A stretch of 64,000 bases of DNA from an uncultured Eubacterium sp. (GTDB lineage Bacteria; Bacillota; Clostridia; Oscillospirales; Acutalibacteraceae). The DNA lies in NCBI RefSeq assembly GCF_934561735.1, contig NZ_CAKTGT010000002.1:124001-188000 (forward strand), read 5' to 3'. The notes under the pieces were generated by a model, which did not search any database, was not told the DNA's origin, and worked only from the letters and a program-made list of their open reading frames with translations. Below are positions 8,889 through 17,417 of the stretch, piece by piece. The number at the start of each line of letters is the position of its first letter. Position 1 is the first letter of the stretch. The position numbers and the translations under genes were made by a program.

Positions 8889-8955
8889 CCTATTAAATTT
8901 ATAGGTTTTTCGTCCTATAATATATAACTTATTTCCTACTTTGTCAATAGGAAAT
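8889..8955 (-). promoter_or_regulatory. nifS operon promoter with stacked inverted repeats
   Basis: Minus-strand -35 TTGACA (8942-8947), 17-base spacer, -10 TATATT (8919-8924). ATTTCCTA/TAGGAAAT (8931-8938 and 8948-8955, nine bases apart) encloses the -35. TATAGG/CCTATA (8900-8905 and 8914-8919) and CCTAT/ATAGG (8889-8893 and 8901-8905) lie across and downstream of the -10. The shared half-site CCTA suggests one repressor. An IscR-like gene is at 28631-29068. Confidence 0.6.
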
Positions 8956-9034
8956 TAAAATATTTTTTACAATAATATTCCCTGTTTTTACAAAAATATA
9001 CAAAAGCCTTTCTGTTTTGAAAGGCTTAAATACA

Positions 9035-9508
9035 TTATTTCTTATATATCACATGATAGAATTCGGTGCCGTTTACATCATAAAAATTAACTATTTCCTT
9101 AATATAATCACTTTTGTTAAATTCAGGGAAATATGTATCGGCATCTTTACATTCGGCATTAATTTCCGTTAAATAAAGATTATCCGCATAAGGCAAGAAT
9201 TCTTTATATATCCTACCGCCGCCTATAATGAATACATCTTCGGCTTCGGCAATTTTCAAAGCGTCTTTTACAGAAGTAACGGTTTCTGCACCTTCGGCTT
9301 TATAATCCGGATTTGATGAAATAACAATATTTCTTCTGCCCGGAAGAGCTTTCGGAAGGGATTCAAAAGTTTTTCTGCCCATAATTACGGGATGACCCAT
9401 AGTAGTTTCCTTAAAGAACTTCATATCCTCTTTAAAGTGCCATATAAGGTCATTATTTTTACCGAGTTCGAGATTTTTGCCCACAGCGGCAATCATAGAA
9501 ACAGCCAT
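9035..9508 (-). CDS. folA: Dihydrofolate reductase
   Basis: NADPH-dependent reduction of dihydrofolate to tetrahydrofolate, regenerating the cofactor oxidised by thymidylate synthase. The 157-residue protein has the family core: an N-terminal strand MIAAVGKNLELG, the W-containing loop LIWHFKEDMKFFK, the NADPH block GRKTFESLP near residue 43 and FIIGGGRIYKEFL near residue 95. It follows thyA by nine bases in the same direction, the usual pairing. Confidence 0.96.
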   Translation of the reverse strand: MAVSMIAAVGKNLELGKNNDLIWHFKEDMKFFKETTMGHPVIMGRKTFESLPKALPGRRNIVISSNPDYKAEGAETVTSVKDALKIAEAEDVFIIGGGRIYKEFLPYADNLYLTEINAECKDADTYFPEFNKSDYIKEIVNFYDVNGTEFYHVIYKK

Positions 9509-9517
9509 ACATTCTCC

Positions 9518-10420
9518 TTATTGTGCAATTGGAAATTTAATTTTACCAAGATGTTCGTAATTCAAAAGTTTAACATCTTTACAATCTCTTGAATTGTCAA
9601 ATTCAAAGAAATCTTTAACTTCAGGATTAAGCCAAAGCTGAGGTGCAGGCAAATCACCCTGTTCGTCAAATCTTCTGATTTGTTCTTTAATACCGTCAAC
9701 CTGATTAACATAAATATGTGCGTCTTTAATTGACCAATCAATCGTTCCCGGCTTTAAGCCGCAAACCTGTGCGAGCATTGAGTTAAGCACAGAATACTGA
9801 GTAACATTAAACGGAAGGCCGAGCGGTACATCACAGCTTCTTTGATGAACCCAGCAATTAAGTTTGCCGTTTGTGACATCCCATTCGCTTGACCAAACAC
9901 AGCTTGGAAGAACGGCAGTATCAAGATAATCATTTTGCCAAAGAGTCATTACCAATCTTCTGTCTTCGGGATGATTTTTGATTTTATCAATTAAATTTTG
10001 AGTCATTTGGAATTTATTAACAATATAACCATAGGCTGTACCGATAGTATGTGCATATTCTTTTCCGAAAAACTTATGAACGTCTTGTTTAACAAGTTTG
10101 CCGTTTTCGTCGGGAAGCATTTGAGCGGCATTCCAATAGCCTTCTTCATCTATTTCCCATTCGTTCCAAATGTTAACATCACGCTCTTGAAGCCAACGAA
10201 CATCATTTGATTGAGCCTGATATATCCAAAGCATTTCAAGAACAGCTTGTCTGATGAATAACTGTTTTGTTGTTAAAATCGGAAATTCTTCCCCGATGTC
10301 AAGTTGAAAATGATGTGACGGAACTTTAATTGTATTTATGCCTGTTCTGTTTATAACCTCAGTACCGGTAGTCAAAATTTTTTTGCAAAGACCGATATAT
10401 TCCTTATCCCAAAGACTCAT
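9518..10420 (-). CDS. thyA: Thymidylate synthase ThyA
   Basis: Makes dTMP from dUMP with methylene-tetrahydrofolate. The 300-residue protein keeps the nucleophilic cysteine in LPSCVWSSEW and the nucleotide-binding block QRSCDVPLGLPFN, followed by DAHIYVNQ. The residue after the nucleophile is Val where E. coli has His (PCHA). I believe this variant is common among Firmicutes ThyA proteins and do not read it as loss of function. First gene of the thyA-folA pair, just downstream of the tRNA operon terminator. Confidence 0.96.
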   Translation of the reverse strand: MSLWDKEYIGLCKKILTTGTEVINRTGINTIKVPSHHFQLDIGEEFPILTTKQLFIRQAVLEMLWIYQAQSNDVRWLQERDVNIWNEWEIDEEGYWNAAQMLPDENGKLVKQDVHKFFGKEYAHTIGTAYGYIVNKFQMTQNLIDKIKNHPEDRRLVMTLWQNDYLDTAVLPSCVWSSEWDVTNGKLNCWVHQRSCDVPLGLPFNVTQYSVLNSMLAQVCGLKPGTIDWSIKDAHIYVNQVDGIKEQIRRFDEQGDLPAPQLWLNPEVKDFFEFDNSRDCKDVKLLNYEHLGKIKFPIAQ

Positions 10421-10479
10421 AATATAACCTCTTTAATTGAATTAAAAATATAATATCATAAAAAATTGAAATAGTAAAT

Positions 10480-10513
10480 AGCAAAAAGAAAAAGCCTCGA
10501 ATTTCGAGGCTTT
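10480..10513 (-). terminator. Terminator of the tRNA operon
   Basis: A hairpin with ten-base arms AAAGCCTCGA/TCGAGGCTTT (10491-10500 and 10504-10513), followed on the minus strand by TTTTTCTTTTTG. It lies directly after the CCA end of tRNA-Lys and before thyA. Confidence 0.85.
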
Positions 10514-10588
10514 GGTGACCCATCGGGGATTCGAACCCCGGACACCTTGATTAAAAGTCAAGTGCTCTACCTACTGAGCTAATGGATC
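10513..10588 (-). tRNA. tRNA-Lys (TTT)
   Basis: A 76-nt cloverleaf. Acceptor GATCCAT pairs with ATGGGTC allowing one wobble, the anticodon arm reads GACTTTTAATC with anticodon TTT, the T loop is GGTTCGAATCC, and CCA is encoded. Last gene of the five-tRNA operon. Confidence 0.97.
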
Positions 10589-10597
10589 ATATAAAAC

Positions 10598-10672
10598 TGG
10601 CTGGGGAGGCGGGATTTGAACCCACGCATGACGGAGTCAAAGTCCGTTGCCTTACCGCTTGGCTACTCCCCA
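10598..10672 (-). tRNA. tRNA-Gln (TTG)
   Basis: A 75-nt cloverleaf with acceptor TGGGGAG/CTCCCCA, anticodon loop CTTTGAC giving anticodon TTG, T loop GGTTCAAATCC, and an encoded CCA after the G discriminator. Confidence 0.97.
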
Positions 10673-10682
10673 ATAAATAAAA

Positions 10683-10760
10683 TGGGGTGGGATATCAGAG
10701 TCGAACTGATGACCTCCAGTGCCACAAACTGGCGCCCTAACCAACTAGGCCAATCCCACC
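10683..10760 (-). tRNA. tRNA-His (GTG) with encoded G-1
   Basis: Cloverleaf with acceptor GTGGGAT/ATCCCAC, anticodon loop TTGTGGC giving GTG, and an encoded CCA. The base before the acceptor is G and faces the C discriminator, the identity element of histidine tRNAs. Confidence 0.97.
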
Positions 10761-10782
10761 ATATATGTTGTGACATAAAAAG

Positions 10783-10859
10783 TGGCGCGCTGTGGGGGAC
10801 TCGAACCTCCGGCCTACTGCTTAGAAGGCAGTTGCTCTATCCAGCTGAGCTAACAGCGC
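10783..10859 (-). tRNA. tRNA-Arg (TCT)
   Basis: A 77-nt cloverleaf with acceptor GCGCTGT/ACAGCGC, anticodon loop CTTCTAA giving TCT, T loop GGTTCGAGTCC and an encoded CCA. Confidence 0.97.
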
Positions 10860-10870
10860 ATATAAGTTGT

Positions 10871-10944
10871 TGGAGCGGGTGATGGGAATCGAACCCACGC
10901 GACCAGCTTGGAAGGCTGGGATTCTACCATTGAACTACACCCGC
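10871..10944 (-). tRNA. tRNA-Gly (TCC)
   Basis: A 74-nt cloverleaf with acceptor GCGGGTG/CACCCGC, anticodon loop CTTCCAA giving TCC, and an encoded CCA. First gene of the tRNA operon, about 18 bases after the -10 element. Confidence 0.97.
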
Positions 10945-10953
10945 GTGTCACAA

Positions 10954-10990
10954 CGGTCATTATTATATCTAATGACCGCTGAAATGTCAA
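10954..10990 (-). promoter_or_regulatory. tRNA operon promoter with a palindrome across the -10
   Basis: Minus-strand consensus promoter: TTGACA (10985-10990), 17-base spacer, TATAAT (10962-10967). The arms CGGTCATTA (10954-10962) and TAATGACCG (10970-10978) form a perfect nine-base inverted repeat centred on the -10 element. No thymine tail follows on either strand, so it looks more like an operator than a terminator. Confidence 0.75.
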
Positions 10991-11008
10991 TACTTTTTTG
11001 ATAAATTC

Positions 11009-13315
11009 TTAATTTATTTTTACAGAAATTTCATCTGTACCTGTAAGAGTTATCTTTTTTATATCGGTTTGTTGATTGAAAACAATAGTGTTTGCAAGCT
11101 TTTCTTCGATGTCTCTTCTTACGGCATCACGAAGTCCTCTTGCATTTTTCTTTGAGCCGTATGCTTTCTTGGCAAGGTATACGGGAACACTGTCTTCATA
11201 GACCAAATCAATACCTTTGTCTTTTAAACTTGGAACAAGTTCATCAAGCATAATTTTTGCTATCTTTTCAAAATTATCAAAAGTAAGTTTGTTGAAAATT
11301 ACAATTTCATCAACTCTGCCGAGAAATTCAGGACGCAAAAATCTTTCAAGAGCTTTCATAGTAACCTCACGATTGATGTCGTCTGCCGATTTTCCAAAGC
11401 CCATAGTATTTTGGTCAGTCGAACCGGCATTAGAGGTCATAATAATTACCGTATTTTCAAAGTTAACTACCCTGCCCTGTGCGTCTGTAATTCTACCCTC
11501 GTCAAGAATCTGAAGTAAGATATTAAGAACATCCTTATGAGCTTTTTCTATCTCGTCAAAAAGGATAACGCTATACGGCTTTCTGCGTACTTTTTCTGTA
11601 AGCTGACCTGCATCGTCATAACCGACATATCCCGGAGGCGAGCCGATAATTCTTGACACGCTGAATTTTTCCATAAACTCACTCATATCAAGACGAATGA
11701 GATTATCAGGTGAATCAAAAAGAGCATTGGCAAGTTGTTTTACAAGCTCGGTTTTACCGACGCCTGTCGGACCGACAAAAATAAATGATTGCGGTCGTTT
11801 TTTAGGGCTGATTTGAATTCTGCCTCTGCGAACGGCATTTGCAACTTTCTCAATTGCTTCATCTTGACCGATAATATGAGATTTTAGTTCATTATCCAAA
11901 GAAGCAAGTTTATTAATGTCGCCTTGTTCAACCTTTGAGGCAGGTATTCCTGTCCAAAGGGAAATAACCTTTGCCAAATCGGCTTCAAGAACCTGATTAT
12001 CCTTTGCTTTTTCTTCAACCTCGGGAATTTCGTTATCAATATTAATAAGCTGAGATTTAAGTTTTGAAATAAGCTCATAATCAATCTGTTCACCTTCCTC
12101 GGGAGCAGAAAGTTTATCAATATTGTCCATAATATTATTTTTCTTTTCAATGAGCATTTGGTATCTGCTTATTGCAGGATTTCGAAGATTTGCACATGTG
12201 CAAGATTCATCCAAAAGGTCAATAGCTTTATCAGGCAAATAACGGTCAGTTACAAATCTTTCGCTCATAGTAACAGCCTTATATACCAAAGAATCATTAA
12301 TCTTTACTTTATGATAATCTTCATAATATCCTTTGATACCGAGAAGCATTCTGTAAGCGTCATCAATTGAAGGTTCTTCAACCTTAATCGGCTGAAATCT
12401 TCTTTCAAGTGCGGCATCTTTTTCGATATACTTTCTGTATTCGTTAAATGTTGTGGCACCGATAACCTGAATTTCACCTCGTGAAAGTGCAGGCTTCAAG
12501 ATATTAGCGGCATTCATTGTGCCTTCGCTGTCGCCCGTACCCACAAGATTGTGAACTTCGTCAATAAAGAGAATAATATTGCCCTCGTGCTTTACTTCAT
12601 CAACAAGGCCTTTGATTCTGCCTTCAAACTGACCTCTGAATTGAGTTCCGGCAACAAGTGCTGTAAGGTCAAGAAGATAAATTTCTTTATCCATAAGTCT
12701 TGCAGGAACCTCACCTTTGGCAATTTTAATAGCCAAGCCCTCCGCAATAGCGGTTTTACCAACACCCGGTTCACCGATAAGACAAGGGTTGTTTTTTGTT
12801 CTTCTGCAAAGAATTTGAATTGCACGCTCAATTTCGCTGTCTCTGCCGATAATGTTGTCTATTTTGCCTTTTTTAGCTTTGTCGGTAAGATTATTGCAAT
12901 AATTATTTAAAAACTTTCTTGCTTCGTCCTGTGACTTTTTATGATTTTTTCTTCCTTTTTGTTTCGATGAAGAATTACCCGACGGTTCTTCACCTGTAAG
13001 ACTGCTCATCATTTCGGCAAAAGGCATTGTTTGAGCACCGTCTGAATTTTCAGGATTAAACATTGCTCCGATGTCGCCGAAGTCAAAGTCATCCATATTT
13101 TCCATAAACATGCCCATTTGCTCACTTGCCTGCTCGAGTTCGTCTTCACTTATGCCCATTTTTTCCATAAGGCCCTGAATAGGTCCCATATCGACATTCA
13201 GCTCTTTGGCACATTTGTAGCAAAGGCCTTCGGGTTTCATAACGCCGTCTTCCATTTTTTGAATAAACACAATAGCAGGTCTTTCGCCGCATCGTGTACA
13301 CATTGGTTGTTTCAT
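11009..13315 (-). CDS. clpE: ClpE-like Clp ATPase with N-terminal zinc finger
   Basis: AAA+ unfoldase that would feed substrates to ClpP. Instead of the ClpN repeat domain it begins with a four-cysteine zinc finger (Cys6, Cys9, Cys32, Cys35) and an acidic, Met-rich stretch to about residue 110, the ClpE arrangement. Walker A motifs are GEPGVGKT at 181-188 and GPTGVGKT in the second ATPase domain. A short middle domain lies between them, and a GFG loop (NTMGFGKS) fits ClpP docking. At 768 residues it is slightly longer than typical ClpE. It is last in the long ruvC-to-clpE run, behind pgsA, and no CtsR-type box was seen at its start. Confidence 0.85.
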   Translation of the reverse strand: MKQPMCTRCGERPAIVFIQKMEDGVMKPEGLCYKCAKELNVDMGPIQGLMEKMGISEDELEQASEQMGMFMENMDDFDFGDIGAMFNPENSDGAQTMPFAEMMSSLTGEEPSGNSSSKQKGRKNHKKSQDEARKFLNNYCNNLTDKAKKGKIDNIIGRDSEIERAIQILCRRTKNNPCLIGEPGVGKTAIAEGLAIKIAKGEVPARLMDKEIYLLDLTALVAGTQFRGQFEGRIKGLVDEVKHEGNIILFIDEVHNLVGTGDSEGTMNAANILKPALSRGEIQVIGATTFNEYRKYIEKDAALERRFQPIKVEEPSIDDAYRMLLGIKGYYEDYHKVKINDSLVYKAVTMSERFVTDRYLPDKAIDLLDESCTCANLRNPAISRYQMLIEKKNNIMDNIDKLSAPEEGEQIDYELISKLKSQLINIDNEIPEVEEKAKDNQVLEADLAKVISLWTGIPASKVEQGDINKLASLDNELKSHIIGQDEAIEKVANAVRRGRIQISPKKRPQSFIFVGPTGVGKTELVKQLANALFDSPDNLIRLDMSEFMEKFSVSRIIGSPPGYVGYDDAGQLTEKVRRKPYSVILFDEIEKAHKDVLNILLQILDEGRITDAQGRVVNFENTVIIMTSNAGSTDQNTMGFGKSADDINREVTMKALERFLRPEFLGRVDEIVIFNKLTFDNFEKIAKIMLDELVPSLKDKGIDLVYEDSVPVYLAKKAYGSKKNARGLRDAVRRDIEEKLANTIVFNQQTDIKKITLTGTDEISVKIN

Positions 13316-13336
13316 TCGATGTATAATCTCCTAAAG

Positions 13337-13963
13337 TTATTTGTTTGATTTATTCTCCTTGATTTGCTTAATAAAGCCCGGAGCATAGCCGAACAATGAT
13401 ACAAATGCAAGAATAACAGATATAATTACCATTCCGTAAATAACAGGTGTCGGCAAAGCCTTAAAGAACCAGTGACCGACCAAAGCACCGTTTGGACCGA
13501 CAGCAATAATGGCAATCATAAATATATAAAATACAGTTGTGGCAACCTTGCCCCACATTTCAGCCGCTACAGGGCGCAAGCCTTTTGCAAGAAGCAAACC
13601 ACCGCCGATAACCATAATAAGTTCTTTTGCTATAAACAAGAAAAGCAAATATTTAAGCGGACCGTCAAACGACCAAAACTTAACAATCAAAATGATAACG
13701 ATTGCTACCTGTGAGAGTTTGTCTGCAATTGGGTCAAGAATTTTGCCGAGATTGGATACCATATTGTACTTTCTTGCAATTTTACCGTCAATCAAATCGG
13801 TTAAAGCAGCGATTATCATAAGTACAAAAGCAGGTATGTATTTTTCTTTGATAAAAAGAATTGAAAAAACAGGAATAAGAGCAATTCTCAAAAAGCTCAA
13901 CCAGTTTGGAATAGTATTCCAATTTTCAAAAAGTTCGTTTACATTCTCTTTAAATTTGCTCAT
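13337..13963 (-). CDS. pgsA: CDP-diacylglycerol-glycerol-3-phosphate 3-phosphatidyltransferase
   Basis: Committed step to phosphatidylglycerol: transfers the phosphatidyl group from CDP-diacylglycerol to glycerol-3-phosphate in the membrane. The 208-residue protein carries the CDP-alcohol phosphotransferase signature DG-x2-AR-x8-G-x3-D-x3-D at residues 59-81 and several hydrophobic helices. It overlaps the CvpA gene by four bases. A related phosphotransferase specificity is possible, but length and motif favour PgsA. Confidence 0.9.
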   Translation of the reverse strand: MSKFKENVNELFENWNTIPNWLSFLRIALIPVFSILFIKEKYIPAFVLMIIAALTDLIDGKIARKYNMVSNLGKILDPIADKLSQVAIVIILIVKFWSFDGPLKYLLFLFIAKELIMVIGGGLLLAKGLRPVAAEMWGKVATTVFYIFMIAIIAVGPNGALVGHWFFKALPTPVIYGMVIISVILAFVSLFGYAPGFIKQIKENKSNK

Positions 13964-14685
13964 ATTATTCCCTCCGTAATCACATTAAATGGATTATAGT
14001 TGAGTAACAGTTGATAAAGCTGACTGTCGGCAGCTGTTTTTAAAAATTGATTACTTGCAAAGTTCGGAATACCTAAAAGATAAGTAATAACGCTAACAAA
14101 CACAAAAACCACAAGAGCACCTTTAAGCATACCGAAAACCAATCCCAAAAGTCTGTCTGTAAAAACAGCAAAACTCTTTTTCTTGTTTTCTTTTCTTTTA
14201 TCTTTGTTTTTTCTTCTTATATGATGAATAATTGCACCCGTAATTCCAAAGAAAAGTATAAAAACAATTACAAAAATCAAAACTTTGAGAATTCCTATTA
14301 TAACAGGTTCAAAAAGTTCATTTGCTATATTTTGTGAAATATTGTTTGAAGAAAGTTTTAACGAAGAAACATCAATACTGTTTTTAATATAATTAGGAAG
14401 CGAATCAACAGTATTATTGATATTGGTCATAATTTCATCAATATTTGACGATGTTACTATTTTTTCATTTACAGTATTTTGAACCCTTTCTTGCAAAAAA
14501 TTATCATATATAGGTTGAGATAATCTGTCTGTTGAAAATATACATAAAGAAAATCCCAATACATATCTGATAAAATTAACAAGGGTTATAAAAATTCCCT
14601 TTTGTTGACCTATTATTCCGAAAAGCAAAAGTATTCCGACAATAATTAAGTCAACATAATTAACCGTATAATTAAATATTGTCAT
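13960..14685 (-). CDS. CvpA family membrane protein
   Basis: A 241-residue protein with four hydrophobic segments in the CvpA/colicin V production family. The N-terminal block VDLIIVGILLLFGIIGQQKG and the C-terminal segment around RLLGLVFGMLKGALVVF fit the family. A longer open frame would start inside the upstream DUF5711 gene; the ATG at 14685 with AAGGAT upstream is preferred because it begins one base after that gene ends. The cellular role is not well defined. Confidence 0.8.
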   Translation of the reverse strand: MTIFNYTVNYVDLIIVGILLLFGIIGQQKGIFITLVNFIRYVLGFSLCIFSTDRLSQPIYDNFLQERVQNTVNEKIVTSSNIDEIMTNINNTVDSLPNYIKNSIDVSSLKLSSNNISQNIANELFEPVIIGILKVLIFVIVFILFFGITGAIIHHIRRKNKDKRKENKKKSFAVFTDRLLGLVFGMLKGALVVFVFVSVITYLLGIPNFASNQFLKTAADSQLYQLLLNYNPFNVITEGII

Positions 14686-14686
14686 A

Positions 14687-15868
14687 TTATTTATCCTTCT
14701 TATCGGCTGTATCAATACATTGACCATACTGAATATATATTTTTGAAGATATTGTATATGCACTGTTAACCGAACCGTCACACTTTACAGATTGCTTTTT
14801 ATCGCCTTTTGTAAGTGAATATACATCAATCCGATTATGGAACAAAACAGTTATTTCGTTTGAATTTGAACTGATAAACTTTGAGTTTTCTTTTAATGTT
14901 ATACTTGTTTTGATTTTGCCGTTTGATTTTACATAATCAAGCTTTGATTTTGAAGAATTCGAAAAATCACCATAATTTATAACAAGTTCGTTTGAAGAAG
15001 TATAGCAATAGTTGATGGTTGAAATAGTGCCCTGTTTAAAAATATATTCGGCGTTTTTTGATGATTTTACCAAAGATAAAAATGTGTCACCGACAACATA
15101 TAAATTATCCGAATCGGAAAAATGCAAATCAAGGACATTGGCTTTATTATATTCGATTTTAAACAATTCGTTTTTATCGGAAACGCTTAATATATGTACT
15201 GTTGAAGACAAAAAAGCATTTTGAGAATTTACGCTTGTATATGCAATCTTTGTGGCGTTTGAATTAACTGCCAAAGACGTAACATATCCGTCGTTAACAT
15301 CATACTCAAGTTTTTTGTTCTCATTTTTGTTTATAACAACAATTTTGGATTTTGAATCATCACAAAAAGAAGAATAAACTATTGTACCGTTTTTTGCAAC
15401 TTCTGCCGTAATAATATTACGGTCGAGTGTTTTTTCATACAGATTTTCAGAAGTTGAATCCAGTCTGACTCTCGTACCGCCTCGGTCAAATAAACATGTA
15501 TAATTGCCGTTTGACTTTAATACGGGAGAAGCATATCCGTGATCAAATGAATATGATTCCTTTGCGGTTGACGGATCTAAAGATACAACACCGGTATCGC
15601 TGAGGACATAAAATTTGCCGTTTATAAGCTGAAGATTAGCATCCTTTCTGATGTCAATCGTATACGGAAAATCATTGTTTGCTACCGAGCTTGACAGATT
15701 TGCTGCGTTCACCTTGTTTTTTATATCGGCAAAATCTATTTCGCATACTTTCATAACAATAAGAAGCAAAACGAAAATTCCGAGAATAATCCAAACAACC
15801 TTTTTAGCTTTATTCTCTTTTAATTTTTTTCTTTCTATTCTTTGATTTTCTCTTTCGTTACTTGGCAT
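14687..15868 (-). CDS. DUF5711-like bitopic membrane protein with extracellular propeller-like domain
   Basis: A 393-residue protein of unknown function. A basic, highly charged N terminus (to about residue 23) precedes one membrane helix (about 24-42). The rest is a beta-rich extracellular domain with repeating units built around LYVVGDTFLSL- or KIAYTSV-type strands, suggesting a beta-propeller. I recall this as the DUF5711 family of Clostridia; the assignment is from memory. It sits between truA and the CvpA gene with almost no spacing, so it belongs to the same transcript. Confidence 0.7.
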   Translation of the reverse strand: MPSNERENQRIERKKLKENKAKKVVWIILGIFVLLLIVMKVCEIDFADIKNKVNAANLSSSVANNDFPYTIDIRKDANLQLINGKFYVLSDTGVVSLDPSTAKESYSFDHGYASPVLKSNGNYTCLFDRGGTRVRLDSTSENLYEKTLDRNIITAEVAKNGTIVYSSFCDDSKSKIVVINKNENKKLEYDVNDGYVTSLAVNSNATKIAYTSVNSQNAFLSSTVHILSVSDKNELFKIEYNKANVLDLHFSDSDNLYVVGDTFLSLVKSSKNAEYIFKQGTISTINYCYTSSNELVINYGDFSNSSKSKLDYVKSNGKIKTSITLKENSKFISSNSNEITVLFHNRIDVYSLTKGDKKQSVKCDGSVNSAYTISSKIYIQYGQCIDTADKKDK

Positions 15869-15876
15869 AATAACTC

Positions 15877-16611
15877 CTAATAACTCACATTGTTTAAATA
15901 AAGACCTTGAGGCGGTGCGGTTTTGCCCGCCTTTTTTCTGTCTTTTGAAAGAATAATGTTTTTTAATTCTCCGCTCTTAATTTTCCCTTCGGAAACGAAA
16001 AGCAGTGTACCTACCATAATACGAACCATATTATATAAAAATCCGTCGCCGCAAACCTTAAAATATACAAAGTCATCCTCACGCCAAACCTTGCAGGAAT
16101 ATATTTCTCTAACGGTATCCTCAACATCGGATTTAATACTGCAAAAGCCGGAATAATCATATTTACCCACAAAAGCCTGAGCCTCGTTGTTTAAGTATTC
16201 GGCATTAATATTCCACCTATACCACAATGCATATTTTGCATAAAAAGGATTGCGATATTTGCCGTTGTAAATTTTGTAAATATATTCTTTTGATTTGCAA
16301 TTATATCTTGGGTGAAAATCCATATCGACTTCCTTGCAATCATACGCTGCCACATCTTCGGGAAGATAAGTATTAAGTGCCAATATGACGCTTTCGTTTG
16401 ATATATTCATATCTGTATCAAATGATATACAATACATATTTGCATGAACGCCGCTGTCTGTTCGGCTGCAACCCTTTACATCAAGTCGTTCTCCAAACAC
16501 CTTTTGAACAGCGTTTTGAAAGACTTCCTGAACAGTCAAAGCATTGCTTTGCACCTGATAGCCGTGATAAGCGGAACCGTCATATCGGATTGTAACAAGT
16601 AATCTTCTCAT
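15877..16611 (-). CDS. truA: tRNA pseudouridine synthase A
   Basis: Converts uridines 38-40 of the tRNA anticodon stem-loop to pseudouridine. The 244-residue length is normal. The catalytic Asp52 lies in GCSRTDSGVHA, followed by typical blocks FHPRYNCKSKEY and GDGFLYNMVRIMVGTL. It overlaps ecfT by four bases, and the order ecfA1-ecfA2-ecfT-truA is the conserved Firmicutes arrangement. Confidence 0.97.
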   Translation of the reverse strand: MRRLLVTIRYDGSAYHGYQVQSNALTVQEVFQNAVQKVFGERLDVKGCSRTDSGVHANMYCISFDTDMNISNESVILALNTYLPEDVAAYDCKEVDMDFHPRYNCKSKEYIYKIYNGKYRNPFYAKYALWYRWNINAEYLNNEAQAFVGKYDYSGFCSIKSDVEDTVREIYSCKVWREDDFVYFKVCGDGFLYNMVRIMVGTLLFVSEGKIKSGELKNIILSKDRKKAGKTAPPQGLYLNNVSY

Positions 16612-17417
16612 ATAACCTTAAACATAAATATTCTTGCAAGAATTATACCTACAAAATAAATAATTGACAAAATAAGCAAAACATAATCCGTTGCGGACAT
16701 TTTCATTACTTTCATTTTAGTTCTGCCGTTACCGCCACGATAGCAACGACATTCCATAGCGTATTCAAGCTCGTTTGCCCGCCTGAAAGACGACACAAAA
16801 AGCGGAATCATAACAGGTACAACAGCCTTAACTCTTTTTAATATTCCACCGCTTTCCATATCTGCTCCCCTGCTCTTTTGAGCCGACATAATTTTATCCA
16901 CCTCTTCCACAAGAGTAGGTATAAAACGAAGTGCAATTGTCATTGTCATTGCAATTGAATGAACATCAATTTTAAACAATTTCAGCGGTTTCATAAGCGA
17001 TTCCATTGCGTCGGTTAAAGCCGTAGGTGTAGTTGTATATGTTAAAATCAAACCGAACACAACAAGAATTATAATTCTGAGTGCCATAAAAATCGAATTA
17101 TTAATTCCGTTTTCCGTAATCTTTAAAAATCCAAGTTTTACAAGAGGTTCACCCGAGCCGTAAAAAAGATTAAGTACGGTTGTAAACAGAACAATAACTA
17201 TAATCGGTTTTAACCCTTTAAGCATAACCTTAGGTTTGATTTTTGATATAATGCCGATAACAATCGAAAGCAAAAGTGCAAAACCCATAGTATAATAGTT
17301 TCTGCACAAAAAGACAGACACCATAAGCAGCAGAGTAATAATTATTTTAACTCTTGCATCGGTTTTGTGAATTAAAGAATCTCCGGGCAGATACTGACCT
17401 ATTGTTACATCAATCAC
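16608..17417 (-). CDS. ecfT: ECF transporter transmembrane component EcfT
   Basis: Shared membrane coupler of energy-coupling-factor transporters, which import vitamins through exchangeable S components. The 269-residue protein has five to six hydrophobic segments and the two cytoplasmic Arg-Gly coupling motifs (SQKSRGADME near 185 and CRCYRGGNGR near 230) that contact the ATPases. No S component is encoded nearby, as expected for a shared (group II) module. It overlaps both neighbours by four bases. Confidence 0.95.
   Translation of the reverse strand: MIDVTIGQYLPGDSLIHKTDARVKIIITLLLMVSVFLCRNYYTMGFALLLSIVIGIISKIKPKVMLKGLKPIIVIVLFTTVLNLFYGSGEPLVKLGFLKITENGINNSIFMALRIIILVVFGLILTYTTTPTALTDAMESLMKPLKLFKIDVHSIAMTMTIALRFIPTLVEEVDKIMSAQKSRGADMESGGILKRVKAVVPVMIPLFVSSFRRANELEYAMECRCYRGGNGRTKMKVMKMSATDYVLLILSIIYFVGIILARIFMFKVI

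Noticed and set aside
13316..13336. CtsR box before the ClpE-like gene.
   Set aside because: The gap to pgsA is about 20 bases and contains no GTCAAA-type heptads.
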